Shown piece after piece: positions 23,722 to 31,158 of a DNA stretch of 64,000 bases (positions within the stretch are counted from its first letter, which is position 1; every line of letters starts with the position of its first letter). The stretch is from Acidimicrobiaceae bacterium (GTDB lineage Bacteria > Actinomycetota > Acidimicrobiia > Acidimicrobiales > RAAP-2), in contig PLZW01000016.1 of NCBI GenBank assembly GCA_003153575.1, positions 3,895 through 67,894 on the forward strand, in the 5' to 3' direction. The notes beneath the pieces were generated by a model. The model searched no databases and was not told where the DNA came from. It saw only the letters and a program-made list of their open reading frames with translations. A program made the position numbers and the translations under genes.

Positions 23722-25022
23722 CAGAAATTTCCCACTTCGTGCTCCAGCAGTTCGGCGAACTTCTCGCGTGCCGCGGCGCGACGCTTCGGGAGGTGCTGGG
23801 TGGGCCACAGGTCGTCGGTGGCGCGGTGGTCGCGCAGCACCTGGCGGGCGACGGTCACCTTGTGCACCTCGGTGGGACCGTCGGCGAGTCCCATCACGCT
23901 GGCCGCGAGCATCATCGAGTGGAACGGCATCTCATTGCTGATGCCGAGCGCCCCGTGTATCTGGATGGCCCGCCAGGCGATGTCGTGGAGGACGCCGGGC
24001 ATCAGGACCTTGATGGCGGCGATGTCCTTGCGCACCTTCTGGTAGTCGTTGTGCTTGTCGATCAGCCACGCCGTGTAGAGCACGTACAGCCGGAACTGCA
24101 TGAGCTGGGCGTAGGAGTCGGCGATGTACCCCTGCACGAACTGCTTGTCCGCCAGCAGACCACCGGACACCTGACGGCTGAGCGCCCGCTCGCACATGGC
24201 GTCGATCCCCCGCCGGGCCAGGCCGATGGTGCGCATGGCGTGGTGGATGCGGCCGCCGCCGAGGCGCTTCTGGGCGATGGCGAACGCCTGGCCTTCGCCT
24301 CCGAGCACCGACTCGGCGGGCAGATGCACGTCGTCGTAGTGGATGAGGGCGTGAGAGCCCTCCCCTTCGGGATCGCCGGCCAGACCGACGTTGCGGACGA
24401 TCTCGACGCCCGGGGTGTCGGCGGGCACGAGGAACATCGACATGCCCTCGTAGGCCGACACGTCGGGGTTGGTGACCGCCATGACGATGAGGAACGACGC
24501 CGTCTGGGCATTCGAGGAGAAGAACTTCCAGCCGTTGAGGACCCACTCGTCGCCGTCCTTGACGGCGCGGGTCTCGAACCGGGTCGGGTCCGAGCCGCCC
24601 TGCGGCTCGGTCATCGAGTAGCACGAGAACATCTTCCCCTCGAGGAGGGGATGCAGGTACCGTTCCTTCTGCTCATCGGTGCCGTAGTGGGCGATGATCT
24701 CGGCGTTGCCGGTGTCGGGGGCCTGGCAGCCGAAGATGACCGGCGCCCAGGACGAACCGCCGAGGATCTCGTTCAGGAGCGAGAGTTTGAGCTGCCCGTG
24801 GCCCTGGCCGCCGAGTTCGGGCCCGAGATGGGTGGCCCACAGCCCCTGGGCCCGCACCTGTTCCTTGAGCGGGTCGGTGATGGCCCGGAGGGTGGCGTCG
24901 GGCGGCGTGAACTCGAGCCCGTGGAACAGCACGTCGATCGGCTCGACCTCGGTCCGCACGAACTCTTCCGCCCAGTCCAGCTTCTGCTGGTACTCGGGGT
25001 CGGTCTCGAAGTCCCATGCCAT
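23721..25022 (-). CDS. ACAD10/11-type acyl-CoA dehydrogenase
   Basis: A 433-residue acyl-CoA dehydrogenase. The flavin segment MTEPQGGSDPTRFETRA, the IQIHGALGISNEMP helix and the C-terminal signature GLADGPTEVHKVTVAR are characteristic of the ACAD10/ACAD11 branch (human: VADGPDEVH). ATG 25022 has GAGGAGGGG upstream; a longer frame starts at 25079 but would run into the divergent TetR operator. First of a four-gene operon with kinase, crotonase and MDR reductase. In the ACAD10/11 route the dehydrogenase domain eliminates phosphate from a 4-phosphoacyl-CoA; direct alpha,beta-dehydrogenation is the alternative. Confidence 0.87.
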   Translation of the reverse strand: MAWDFETDPEYQQKLDWAEEFVRTEVEPIDVLFHGLEFTPPDATLRAITDPLKEQVRAQGLWATHLGPELGGQGHGQLKLSLLNEILGGSSWAPVIFGCQAPDTGNAEIIAHYGTDEQKERYLHPLLEGKMFSCYSMTEPQGGSDPTRFETRAVKDGDEWVLNGWKFFSSNAQTASFLIVMAVTNPDVSAYEGMSMFLVPADTPGVEIVRNVGLAGDPEGEGSHALIHYDDVHLPAESVLGGEGQAFAIAQKRLGGGRIHHAMRTIGLARRGIDAMCERALSRQVSGGLLADKQFVQGYIADSYAQLMQFRLYVLYTAWLIDKHNDYQKVRKDIAAIKVLMPGVLHDIAWRAIQIHGALGISNEMPFHSMMLAASVMGLADGPTEVHKVTVARQVLRDHRATDDLWPTQHLPKRRAAAREKFAELLEHEVGNF

Positions 25023-25045
25023 GGGCTGCTCCCCTCCTCGTCGAG

Positions 25046-25066
25046 TGGCAGAATAACATTCTGTCA
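25046..25066. promoter_or_regulatory. Operator candidate overlapping TetR gene start
   Basis: TGGCAGAATAACATTCTGTCA is a 21-base inverted repeat (core CAGAAT-AAC-ATTCTG, 25049-25063; one mismatch further out), ending at the base before the TetR ATG at 25067. TAACAT (25054-25059) inside it is a -10-like box eight bases before the ATG, so the mRNA may be leaderless; AGAATA read on the other strand gives TATTCT for the dehydrogenase operon. A protein bound here would block both divergent promoters. Its core is a variant of the recurrent SAGAAYnnnRTTMTS set. Confidence 0.65.
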
Positions 25067-25753
25067 ATGGAGAATCCATCTCTGCCCGAGCCCGTCGACG
25101 TCGCCTCCCGGATCGCCCGGCAGACGCTCGACAAGCGCGGGCCCGATTACACCGGCGAGGTGCGTCGGTTGATCGACGCGGGACGGACCGTCATGCGGCG
25201 GTGCGGGACGGACTCCCGTCCCCGGGTGGCGGACATCGTCGCCGAGGCGGGGCTGTCCAACGAGGGTTTCTACCGGCACTTCGCCTCGAAGGACGCCCTC
25301 GTCGCGGCCATCCTCGACGACGGCACCGAGCGCCTGTTGAGCTATCTGGCGCACCAGATGGCGAAGGAGCCGACGGCGGAAGGGCGGGTCCGCTGCTGGG
25401 TGGAGGGCGTCCTGGCCCAGGCGGCCGACGAGGAGAGCGCCGCCACCACCCTCGCTGTCCTGTGGAACGCGGCGAGCCTGCGTGGGACGATGGCGGTCGC
25501 CCCCACTCCGACCAGCGCCCGTCTGGCCACGCTGTTGCACGCGCCGTTCGCCGAGCTGCACAGCACCGAACCGGTCCTCGACGCCGAGATCGTCGCCCAC
25601 GCCGTCGTCGGGATGCTCAACGATCTCCTGTGGGGACGCAGGACGCCCACCCGCGCCGAGAGCGATCGACTGGTCGAATTCTGCCTGGCCGCTTGCACGG
25701 TCGGGCGTGATCAGCGCGACGGACCCACGGCCCGGCCGACGTCGGGTGGCTAG
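25067..25753 (+). CDS. TetR-family regulator of the kinase/ACAD operon
   Basis: A 228-residue TetR regulator. The N-terminal helix-turn-helix is clear: VADIVAEAGLSNEGFYRHFASKDALVAAIL. The remainder is a helical ligand/dimer domain with no close match I recognise. ATG 25067 directly follows a 21-base palindrome and has no ribosome binding site, consistent with leaderless translation and autoregulation. It is divergent from the dehydrogenase-kinase-crotonase-MDR operon, 44 bases away, and most likely represses it until an acyl-CoA or acid ligand binds. Its stop codon overlaps that of the convergent TetR gene (CTAG). Confidence 0.88.
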   Translation: MENPSLPEPVDVASRIARQTLDKRGPDYTGEVRRLIDAGRTVMRRCGTDSRPRVADIVAEAGLSNEGFYRHFASKDALVAAILDDGTERLLSYLAHQMAKEPTAEGRVRCWVEGVLAQAADEESAATTLAVLWNAASLRGTMAVAPTPTSARLATLLHAPFAELHSTEPVLDAEIVAHAVVGMLNDLLWGRRTPTRAESDRLVEFCLAACTVGRDQRDGPTARPTSGG

Positions 25754-26490
25754 GCGGGCTTGACGATCTTGTCCCGGGCGCCGGAGCCCACACCGTTGAG
25801 GATGAACTCCCAGAGCTCCTCGGCCGGGTCCGGATCGATCGTGCGGACGGACGTCCCACCGATGGTGGTCGAGAACGCATTGAACATGATCGCCTCGAGC
25901 ACCATGCCGGCGATCGGGCTGCGGCGGAGCCCGGCGCGGATGCACCCGGCCGCCTCGGCGTCCTCGAGCACCTCGCCGAACAGTGAGACCAGCGGGTCGA
26001 AGGCGAGGGCCGCCTCCGTGGGATGGCTGGTCAGCAGCTGCTGGGCGAAGTCGACCATGACCCAGGCCGTGGCCAGCGGGTCCACGGGGTCCCCCGCCAG
26101 CGGCGGACGGCACAGCCGGTAGTACTCGATCACGAACCGGTGGATGCGCTCGAGCGGATCCGTCTCCTCGTCGATCTTCTCGCTGAGGAACGCAGCCGTG
26201 GACCGCACCGACTCCTCGAACAGGGCGAGCAGCAGCTCGTGCTTGCCGCCGAAGTACTGGTAGAAGAGGCGCAGGGACTGGCCGGAGCGCTCGACCACCT
26301 CGTGCACGGTGAAGTCCCGGCCCGATTCGCCCTCGTTCATCAGCTCGAGGGCGGCGTCCAGGAATCGCTGCAAGCGGTTCTCGGCCCGGGCCCTGGCCGT
26401 GAACAGTGACCGCGCCACCGCCTGCTCACGCCTGCTCAATGCCTGCTCCCCCACCGCGGCATCTTCGACCTCGAGTTCACTTTCGGTCAT
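25750..26490 (-). CDS. TetR-family regulator with tandem upstream palindromes
   Basis: A 246-residue TetR regulator with a charged 35-residue N-terminal extension before the HTH (FTVHEVVERSGQSLRLFYQYFGGKHELLLALF). ATG 26490 is the first start before the HTH on this frame with uninterrupted homology. The C-terminal domain carries PPLAGDPVDPLATAWV and a second-helix LLTSHPTEAALAFDPL segment. Upstream, 91-137 bases away, lie two GAGAACnnnGTTCTG palindromes 32 bases apart, the strongest argument that this protein binds the motif shared with the Rieske/ligase/FadE island. It follows the hydratase gene of the ligase/FadE operon by 142 bases on the same strand. Confidence 0.87.
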   Translation of the reverse strand: MTESELEVEDAAVGEQALSRREQAVARSLFTARARAENRLQRFLDAALELMNEGESGRDFTVHEVVERSGQSLRLFYQYFGGKHELLLALFEESVRSTAAFLSEKIDEETDPLERIHRFVIEYYRLCRPPLAGDPVDPLATAWVMVDFAQQLLTSHPTEAALAFDPLVSLFGEVLEDAEAAGCIRAGLRRSPIAGMVLEAIMFNAFSTTIGGTSVRTIDPDPAEELWEFILNGVGSGARDKIVKPA

Positions 26491-26580
26491 TGCCGGAAGT
26501 CTAGTGGAGGTAGCGGAAACAGTGAATCCCCAGTCCGCGAAGTCCGACTGTCGGATCCGGTGACACCTGGAGTCCCCTGT

Positions 26581-26595
26581 GAGAACTAAGTTCTG
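26581..26595. promoter_or_regulatory. Palindromic operator candidate, TetR promoter copy 1
   Basis: GAGAACTAAGTTCTG, with perfect inner arms AGAAC/GTTCT around TAA. It lies 91 bases upstream of the TetR start at 26490. It is one of a tandem pair with identical flanks (GAGAAC...GTTCTGG), the second copy exactly 32 bases (about three helical turns) further upstream. Confidence 0.6.
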
Positions 26596-26612
26596 GCTGC
26601 CCGGCTCGGGGC

Positions 26613-26627
26613 GAGAACCCTGTTCTG
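26613..26627. promoter_or_regulatory. Palindromic operator candidate, TetR promoter copy 2
   Basis: GAGAACCCTGTTCTG, with perfect inner arms AGAAC/GTTCT around CCT, ending six bases before the hydratase stop codon. With the site at 26581 it forms a helically phased tandem pair suited to cooperative binding of two TetR dimers. Confidence 0.6.
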
Positions 26628-26632
26628 GGGGT

Positions 26633-27418
26633 TCAGCGGGCGTCGCCACGGGCAAGGATGCGGTCGAGGTTGGCCCGCAGCTCGGGCGACGTGAACGACC
26701 GGTCCTCGGCAGCCAGTGCGAAATCGAGCGTGGCGACCACGGCCCGCTCCAGGTGCAGGTTGAGGATCCGCTTGGTGTCCTCCACCGCCTGGCGGGGCAG
26801 AGCCGCGATCCGGTGGGCGCAGGCCAGGGCCTCCTCCAGGACGGCGTCGTCGGCACAGACGTGATTGACCAGTCCCATCTGGGCGGCTCGGGCGGCCGGG
26901 ATCCGGTCGCCGGTGAGGGCGTACTCCTTGGCCAACTGCAGACTGGTCAGGAGCGGCCACGTCACCGGGCCGCCGTCGGCGGCCACCAGGCCGATCATGA
27001 CGTGGGGATCGGCCAGGTGGGCGCTCTCGGCCATGTAGACGATGTCCGACAGGGCGACCAGGCTGCAGCCCAGCCCCACGGCAGGCCCGTTGACGGCGGC
27101 CACGATCGGCACCCGGCACTTCACCATCCCGGTCACGATCAGCCTGCCGTGGACGAGGGTCTCCCGCCGCAGCGACTCGTCCCTGGCCAACTCGTCGAGA
27201 TAGGTGAAGTCGCCGCCGGCCGAGAACGCCCGGCCGTTGCCGGTCAGCACCACCGCCCTGGCATCGGTGTCGGCGTCGATCTGGGGGAACAGCTCGGCCA
27301 ACCCCAGGTGGAGCCCGCGGTTGGTGGCGTTGAGGTGGTCGGGCCGGTTCATGCGGACGATCCGGACCGGACCGTCGTCCTCGACCTGCAATTCGTCGGT
27401 GAGTCGGTAGGCGCTCAT
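26633..27418 (-). CDS. Enoyl-CoA hydratase/isomerase (crotonase) family
   Basis: A 261-residue crotonase. The oxyanion-hole elements are AFSAGGDFTYL and GPAVGLGCSLVALSD; the first classical hydratase Glu position reads MIGLVAADGGP, so the usual catalytic acid pair looks changed. Isomerase, dehalogenase-like or ring-hydrolysing activity is therefore as likely as simple hydration. ATG 27418 overlaps the FadE stop (ATGA). Last gene of the ligase-FadE-FadE-crotonase operon (31104 to 26633). Confidence 0.85.
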   Translation of the reverse strand: MSAYRLTDELQVEDDGPVRIVRMNRPDHLNATNRGLHLGLAELFPQIDADTDARAVVLTGNGRAFSAGGDFTYLDELARDESLRRETLVHGRLIVTGMVKCRVPIVAAVNGPAVGLGCSLVALSDIVYMAESAHLADPHVMIGLVAADGGPVTWPLLTSLQLAKEYALTGDRIPAARAAQMGLVNHVCADDAVLEEALACAHRIAALPRQAVEDTKRILNLHLERAVVATLDFALAAEDRSFTSPELRANLDRILARGDAR

Positions 27419-28563
27419 GAGGCCGGGAGGTGCAGGATCCGGCTCGCCACCAGGTTCCGCTGGATCTGGGACGTCCCGCCCATCACGCTCTGGGCGCGGC
27501 TGTAGAGATACACCTTCATGAGGGTGTCGTCGGACCCGGTGGCCCGGGCGCCGCCGATCGAGAGCGCGGCATGACCCACTGCCTGCTCCGTCCAGGTCAT
27601 GAGCAACTTGTCCACCGATCCCTCCGGTCCGTGCACGATGCCGTCGAGCCGGTCGGAGAGCCGCCGACAGACGTGCAGCCGCAACATCTCCGATTCGACG
27701 ATAGCCCAGGCCAGATCGCGGACCTGCTCGGCGCCGAAGCGCCCGGGGTCGGCGCACACGCCGGCGACCAGGTCCTTCACCTGCTTGGCGTAGCGGCCGG
27801 CGAAGCCCAGTTCGTGCGGCTCCCGCTCGTGGCTGACGATGGTCATGGCCAGCGGCCACCCCTCGCCCGGTCGGCCGATCATGTTGGCCGCCGGCACCCG
27901 GGCGCCGTCGAACAGCACCTCGCCGAACTCCTTGGTGATCCCGTTGATCATGGGCAGCGGCCGCTGCTCGACGCCGGGCTGGCGCATGGGGAGGGCGAAT
28001 GCGGAGATGCCCTTGTGGCGTGCGACCTCGTGGTCCGTCCGGGCCAGGACCAGGCACCACTCGGCGTCGTCGGAGTAGCTCGTCCACACCTTGTGTCCCG
28101 TGACCACGTACTCGTCGCCGTCCCGGTCGGCCCGGGTCCGCAGCGCTGCCAGGTCGGACCCGGCGTCGGGCTCGCTGAAGCCCTGGCACCAGCGGTCCCG
28201 TCCGTTGACGATGCCGGGCAGGAAGCGGGCCTGCACGTCGTCGTCGGCGTGCTCGAGGATCCCCTCCACCAGGTAGCCCAGGCTCGGACGGGCCGGTGCG
28301 CCGGCGCCGGCCAGCTCCTCGTCGACGATGACGTCGTAGACGCTCGCCAGGTCCTGCCCGCCAATGTCGGTCGGCCAGGTCACACCGAAGAATCCGCTGT
28401 CGAACAGCGACTGGTGCCATGCCGCCTGGCCGGCCCAGTACTCGTCGTCGGTCGACGAGGCCGGCAGGCCCGGGTTGTGCTCGTCGAGCCAGGCCCGCAG
28501 TCGCAGGCGGAACTCGCGTTCGTCCGGTGCGTCAGCGAAGTCCACGGCCACCGCCGATCCCAT
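27415..28563 (-). CDS. Acyl-CoA dehydrogenase, long subunit of FadE pair 2
   Basis: A 382-residue acyl-CoA dehydrogenase: [14 protein letters not shown] flavin motif, VVTGHKVWTSYSDDA, and C-terminal VMGGTSQIQRNLVASRILHLP. The start is ambiguous; ATG 28563 gives a 32-base overlap with the preceding gene, while GTG 28551 or 28545 would shorten it. No clear Shine-Dalgarno exists, so coupling to the upstream gene is likely. With its neighbour (28532-29575) it forms a FadE pair expected to be a heterotetramer, oxidising the CoA ester made by the ligase at 29575-31104. Confidence 0.87.
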   Translation of the reverse strand: MGSAVAVDFADAPDEREFRLRLRAWLDEHNPGLPASSTDDEYWAGQAAWHQSLFDSGFFGVTWPTDIGGQDLASVYDVIVDEELAGAGAPARPSLGYLVEGILEHADDDVQARFLPGIVNGRDRWCQGFSEPDAGSDLAALRTRADRDGDEYVVTGHKVWTSYSDDAEWCLVLARTDHEVARHKGISAFALPMRQPGVEQRPLPMINGITKEFGEVLFDGARVPAANMIGRPGEGWPLAMTIVSHEREPHELGFAGRYAKQVKDLVAGVCADPGRFGAEQVRDLAWAIVESEMLRLHVCRRLSDRLDGIVHGPEGSVDKLLMTWTEQAVGHAALSIGGARATGSDDTLMKVYLYSRAQSVMGGTSQIQRNLVASRILHLPAS

Positions 28564-29575
28564 GGTGGGCGAGCACCCGGTCGAGGTTCGCCCCCTCGCC
28601 GCCGAGCACGTCGGTGGAGAGAAGGGCCCGTCGGAGGAAGACATGAGCCAGGCACTCCCAGGTGTTGCCCGTGCCCCCGTGGACCTGGATGGTGGTCTCG
28701 CACACCGTCCGCGCCGCCCGGGCGCAGTAGGCCTTGGCCGCCGCAGCGGCGGCCAGGGCGTCGCCCGGCGACAGGGCGTCGACCGCCCAGGCAGCGTGAC
28801 GCGCCGCGCTGCGCGATCCGTCCATCACGACGTGGGCGTCGGCCAGCAGGTGCTGGACGGCTTGGAAGGAGCCGATGGGCCGGTCGAACTGGCGACGGTC
28901 CGAGGCGTACCCGACAGCCAGGCCGACGGCACCGCGCATGGTCCCCACGAGGTCGGCGCAGTCGAGGGCCAGACCCAGCGCAGTCCAGGCCGACAGGTCG
29001 TCGTCGGCGAGCGGACGGCTGCCCGGACTGTCCAGCGGGGTGGCCACTGCCGCAGGGTCGATCGCAGCCCCGGGTCGGGTCAGGTCGGTGCCGACCGCGA
29101 CGAGGCCCAGTGCGACCTCGGCCAGCGCGTGGCCTCCCACGACGGGCACCAGTACCAGCGCACAGGTCGCCCCCCGGGCGTCGACCGCCACGGTGCCGGG
29201 CGGCACGCCCCCGTCGACGACCGCGGCCGCCAGGAGCGACCTCGAGAAGGCCACCGTCTCGGCGGTGCCGGCGGGTGGCGCACCGGCCAGCCTCCGCAGG
29301 TCGGCGGCCAGGGTGGGGCCGAGGAACGGCGTGTCGGCCAGGCCCCGGCCGAGCTCCTCGGCGACGACCGCGGCTTCGACGCCAGAGGCGAGCGGAACCC
29401 GTCCCTCCACCGGCACCCGGAGTTCGCGCCAACCCGCAGCTGCCACCGCGGCATCGAATTTGGCGGCCCGTTCGGTATCGTCGAGGTCCCGCACCGTATG
29501 CGGCCCCAGCCGGTCGACGACCTGGGCCACGGAGTCGCGTAGAGCCAGTTGCTCGGAGGAGAGACGGACGTCCAT
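28532..29575 (-). CDS. Acyl-CoA dehydrogenase, short subunit of FadE pair 2
   Basis: A 347-residue acyl-CoA dehydrogenase relative with an Ala-rich, weakly conserved middle domain and a well-conserved C-terminal helical domain (ASDRRQFDRPIGSFQAVQHLLAD, IQVHGGTGNTWECLAHVFLRR). This pattern is typical of the reduced partner in mycobacterial-type FadE pairs. ATG 29575 overlaps the ligase stop (TGATG). The second gene of the operon, it precedes the full-length FadE, the reverse of the order in pair 1. Confidence 0.86.
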   Translation of the reverse strand: MDVRLSSEQLALRDSVAQVVDRLGPHTVRDLDDTERAAKFDAAVAAAGWRELRVPVEGRVPLASGVEAAVVAEELGRGLADTPFLGPTLAADLRRLAGAPPAGTAETVAFSRSLLAAAVVDGGVPPGTVAVDARGATCALVLVPVVGGHALAEVALGLVAVGTDLTRPGAAIDPAAVATPLDSPGSRPLADDDLSAWTALGLALDCADLVGTMRGAVGLAVGYASDRRQFDRPIGSFQAVQHLLADAHVVMDGSRSAARHAAWAVDALSPGDALAAAAAAKAYCARAARTVCETTIQVHGGTGNTWECLAHVFLRRALLSTDVLGGEGANLDRVLAHHGIGGGRGLR

Positions 29576-31104
29576 CAGGCGTTCCCGTGCGGAGCCAGCA
29601 GGATCGGGGTCCACTCGTCACGGAGCGTGCGGCGCAGGACCTTCCCCGAAGGCAGCCGGGGGATGGCGTCGACGACCACCACGTAACGCACCTGCTTGTA
29701 CGTGGCGAGCGATCCGGCCACCAGCTCCTGGAGCTCGACGGTGGTGGCAGGTCGCACCGGGTCGAGCTGCACCACGGCGACGGGTACCTCGCCCGCCCGT
29801 TCGTCCACCAGCCCGAACACGGCGCAGTCGACCACCGACGGGTGGCCGCGCAGGACCTCCTCGACCTCGGCCGGCGCCACCTGGAACCCGTTGACCTTGA
29901 TCATCTCCTTGGACCGGTCGGTCAGGTGGACCCATCCCTCGGGCTCGAGCCAACCGACGTCGCCCGTCCGGTACCACCCCTCCGCGAAGGCGCCTGCTGT
30001 CTCGTCGTCGGGGAGGTACCCGGCCATCACCGACGGGCTCCGCACCTGGATCTCGCCGGTCCCGCCCGCCGACAGGACCGCGCCGGTGTCGAGGTCGGCG
30101 ACGCGCAGCTCGACGCCCTCGGGCGGGAGCCCGGCCGAGTCGAGCCGCCATGCATCCGGGTCGTCCACCGGATTGCAGGCGATGACGGGCAGCTCGCTGG
30201 CCCCGTAGGCCGGCAACCACCGCACCCCCGTGCGGTCGGTCACGATCCGGGCCACGTGCTCGCTCACCGGAGTGGCCCCCCACATGATGTAGCGCAGGGA
30301 GGAGAGGTCGTAGCGCTCGAGGTCCGGGTGGTTGGCCATGGCCAGCGCGATCGGCGCCACGGCCATCTCGAGGGTCATCCGTTCGGACTCGATCCGGGAC
30401 AGCACCTCGTCGAGGTCGAACCGCGGGTGCAGGCGCACGGTGGCCCCGGCCGACACCGCGGCCAACAAGTTGAGCAGACCGAGGATGTGCGAGGGCGGCG
30501 TGGCCACCTGGAACCGGTCGTCCGGGCCGAGACCGAGCGTGGCGCACCAGTCCGCCGTGGCGCAGCCCATCGACCGGTGCGTGTGCCGGACCGCCTTGGG
30601 CAGTCCCGTGGTCCCCGAGCTGAAGACCAGCACCACCTCGTCGAGGTCACTGGTCGGCGTCCCGGTCGGCGACGCGTCGGCGTCGACGGGAGCGTCGACC
30701 GCCTCCGGCCGGTCGAGGTCCGTGACCCTGCGCTCACCCAGCAGACCGCCCAGCAGTTCGACGCCGGGACCGTCGGCCACGGCATGGACGGGAGCGGTGA
30801 GCTCCAGAGCGTGGCGGGTCTCCACCGCCTTCCAGGCCGGACTGAGGAGCACGGCCGCTGCGCCGATCTTGCTGATGCCGTGGATCGCCACCACGAACTC
30901 CGGCCGGTTGGACGTCATCATGGCCACACGGCCGCCGGGGCGGACGCCACGCTCGACCAGGTGGCGGCCGAAGGCGGTGCTCCGCTCGTCGAGGTCGCGG
31001 AAGGTCCACTCGTCGTCGCCGGCCACCACGGCCGCGCGGTCGCCGAACCGCACCGCGGCCTGTTGCAGGGCGTGGTGCATCAGGGCGCCGGCCATCGGAA
31101 ACAT
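29575..31104 (-). CDS. Acyl-CoA synthetase (AMP-forming)
   Basis: A 509-residue ANL ligase forming acyl-CoA from a free acid, ATP and CoA. Motifs: VFSSGTTGLPKAV, YGASELP, GWYRTGDVGWLEPEGW and the terminal LPSGKVLRR with the catalytic Lys. ATG 31104 has a purine-rich GAGAGAAGA just upstream; ATG 31095 is a possible second start. It heads the operon ligase-FadE-FadE-crotonase and is divergent from a single acyl-CoA dehydrogenase gene across 54 bases. Together the operon supplies activation, dehydrogenation and hydration, a complete first turn of beta-oxidation except the dehydrogenase and thiolase. Confidence 0.9.
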   Translation of the reverse strand: MFPMAGALMHHALQQAAVRFGDRAAVVAGDDEWTFRDLDERSTAFGRHLVERGVRPGGRVAMMTSNRPEFVVAIHGISKIGAAAVLLSPAWKAVETRHALELTAPVHAVADGPGVELLGGLLGERRVTDLDRPEAVDAPVDADASPTGTPTSDLDEVVLVFSSGTTGLPKAVRHTHRSMGCATADWCATLGLGPDDRFQVATPPSHILGLLNLLAAVSAGATVRLHPRFDLDEVLSRIESERMTLEMAVAPIALAMANHPDLERYDLSSLRYIMWGATPVSEHVARIVTDRTGVRWLPAYGASELPVIACNPVDDPDAWRLDSAGLPPEGVELRVADLDTGAVLSAGGTGEIQVRSPSVMAGYLPDDETAGAFAEGWYRTGDVGWLEPEGWVHLTDRSKEMIKVNGFQVAPAEVEEVLRGHPSVVDCAVFGLVDERAGEVPVAVVQLDPVRPATTVELQELVAGSLATYKQVRYVVVVDAIPRLPSGKVLRRTLRDEWTPILLAPHGNA

Positions 31105-31144
31105 TCTTCTCTCTCGTGAGATCGACGTCAACATCGGAGGGATG

Positions 31145-31150
31145 TAACAT
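31145..31150 (+). promoter_or_regulatory. -10 box of leaderless acyl-CoA dehydrogenase mRNA
   Basis: TAACAT ends eight bases before the ATG at 31159, the same distance and box as at the TetR start (25054-25059); both sites share the nine-mer TAACATTCT. No ribosome binding site is present, so the message is probably leaderless. ATTCTC here is also a half of the recurrent palindrome; the other half is not preserved. A TTGACA-like -35 is not evident (TCGACG at 31122 is the best). Confidence 0.45.
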
Positions 31151-31158
31151 TCTCCCAC

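Noticed and set aside
27430-31119. Very long open frame (over 1200 codons) on the plus strand
   Set aside because: Antisense to four clear minus-strand genes; long stop-free antisense frames are common at this G+C and it shows no protein family.
31131-31145. ACATC/GATGT inverted repeat before the acyl-CoA dehydrogenase
   Set aside because: Only five-base arms with no extension and not similar to the other operators.
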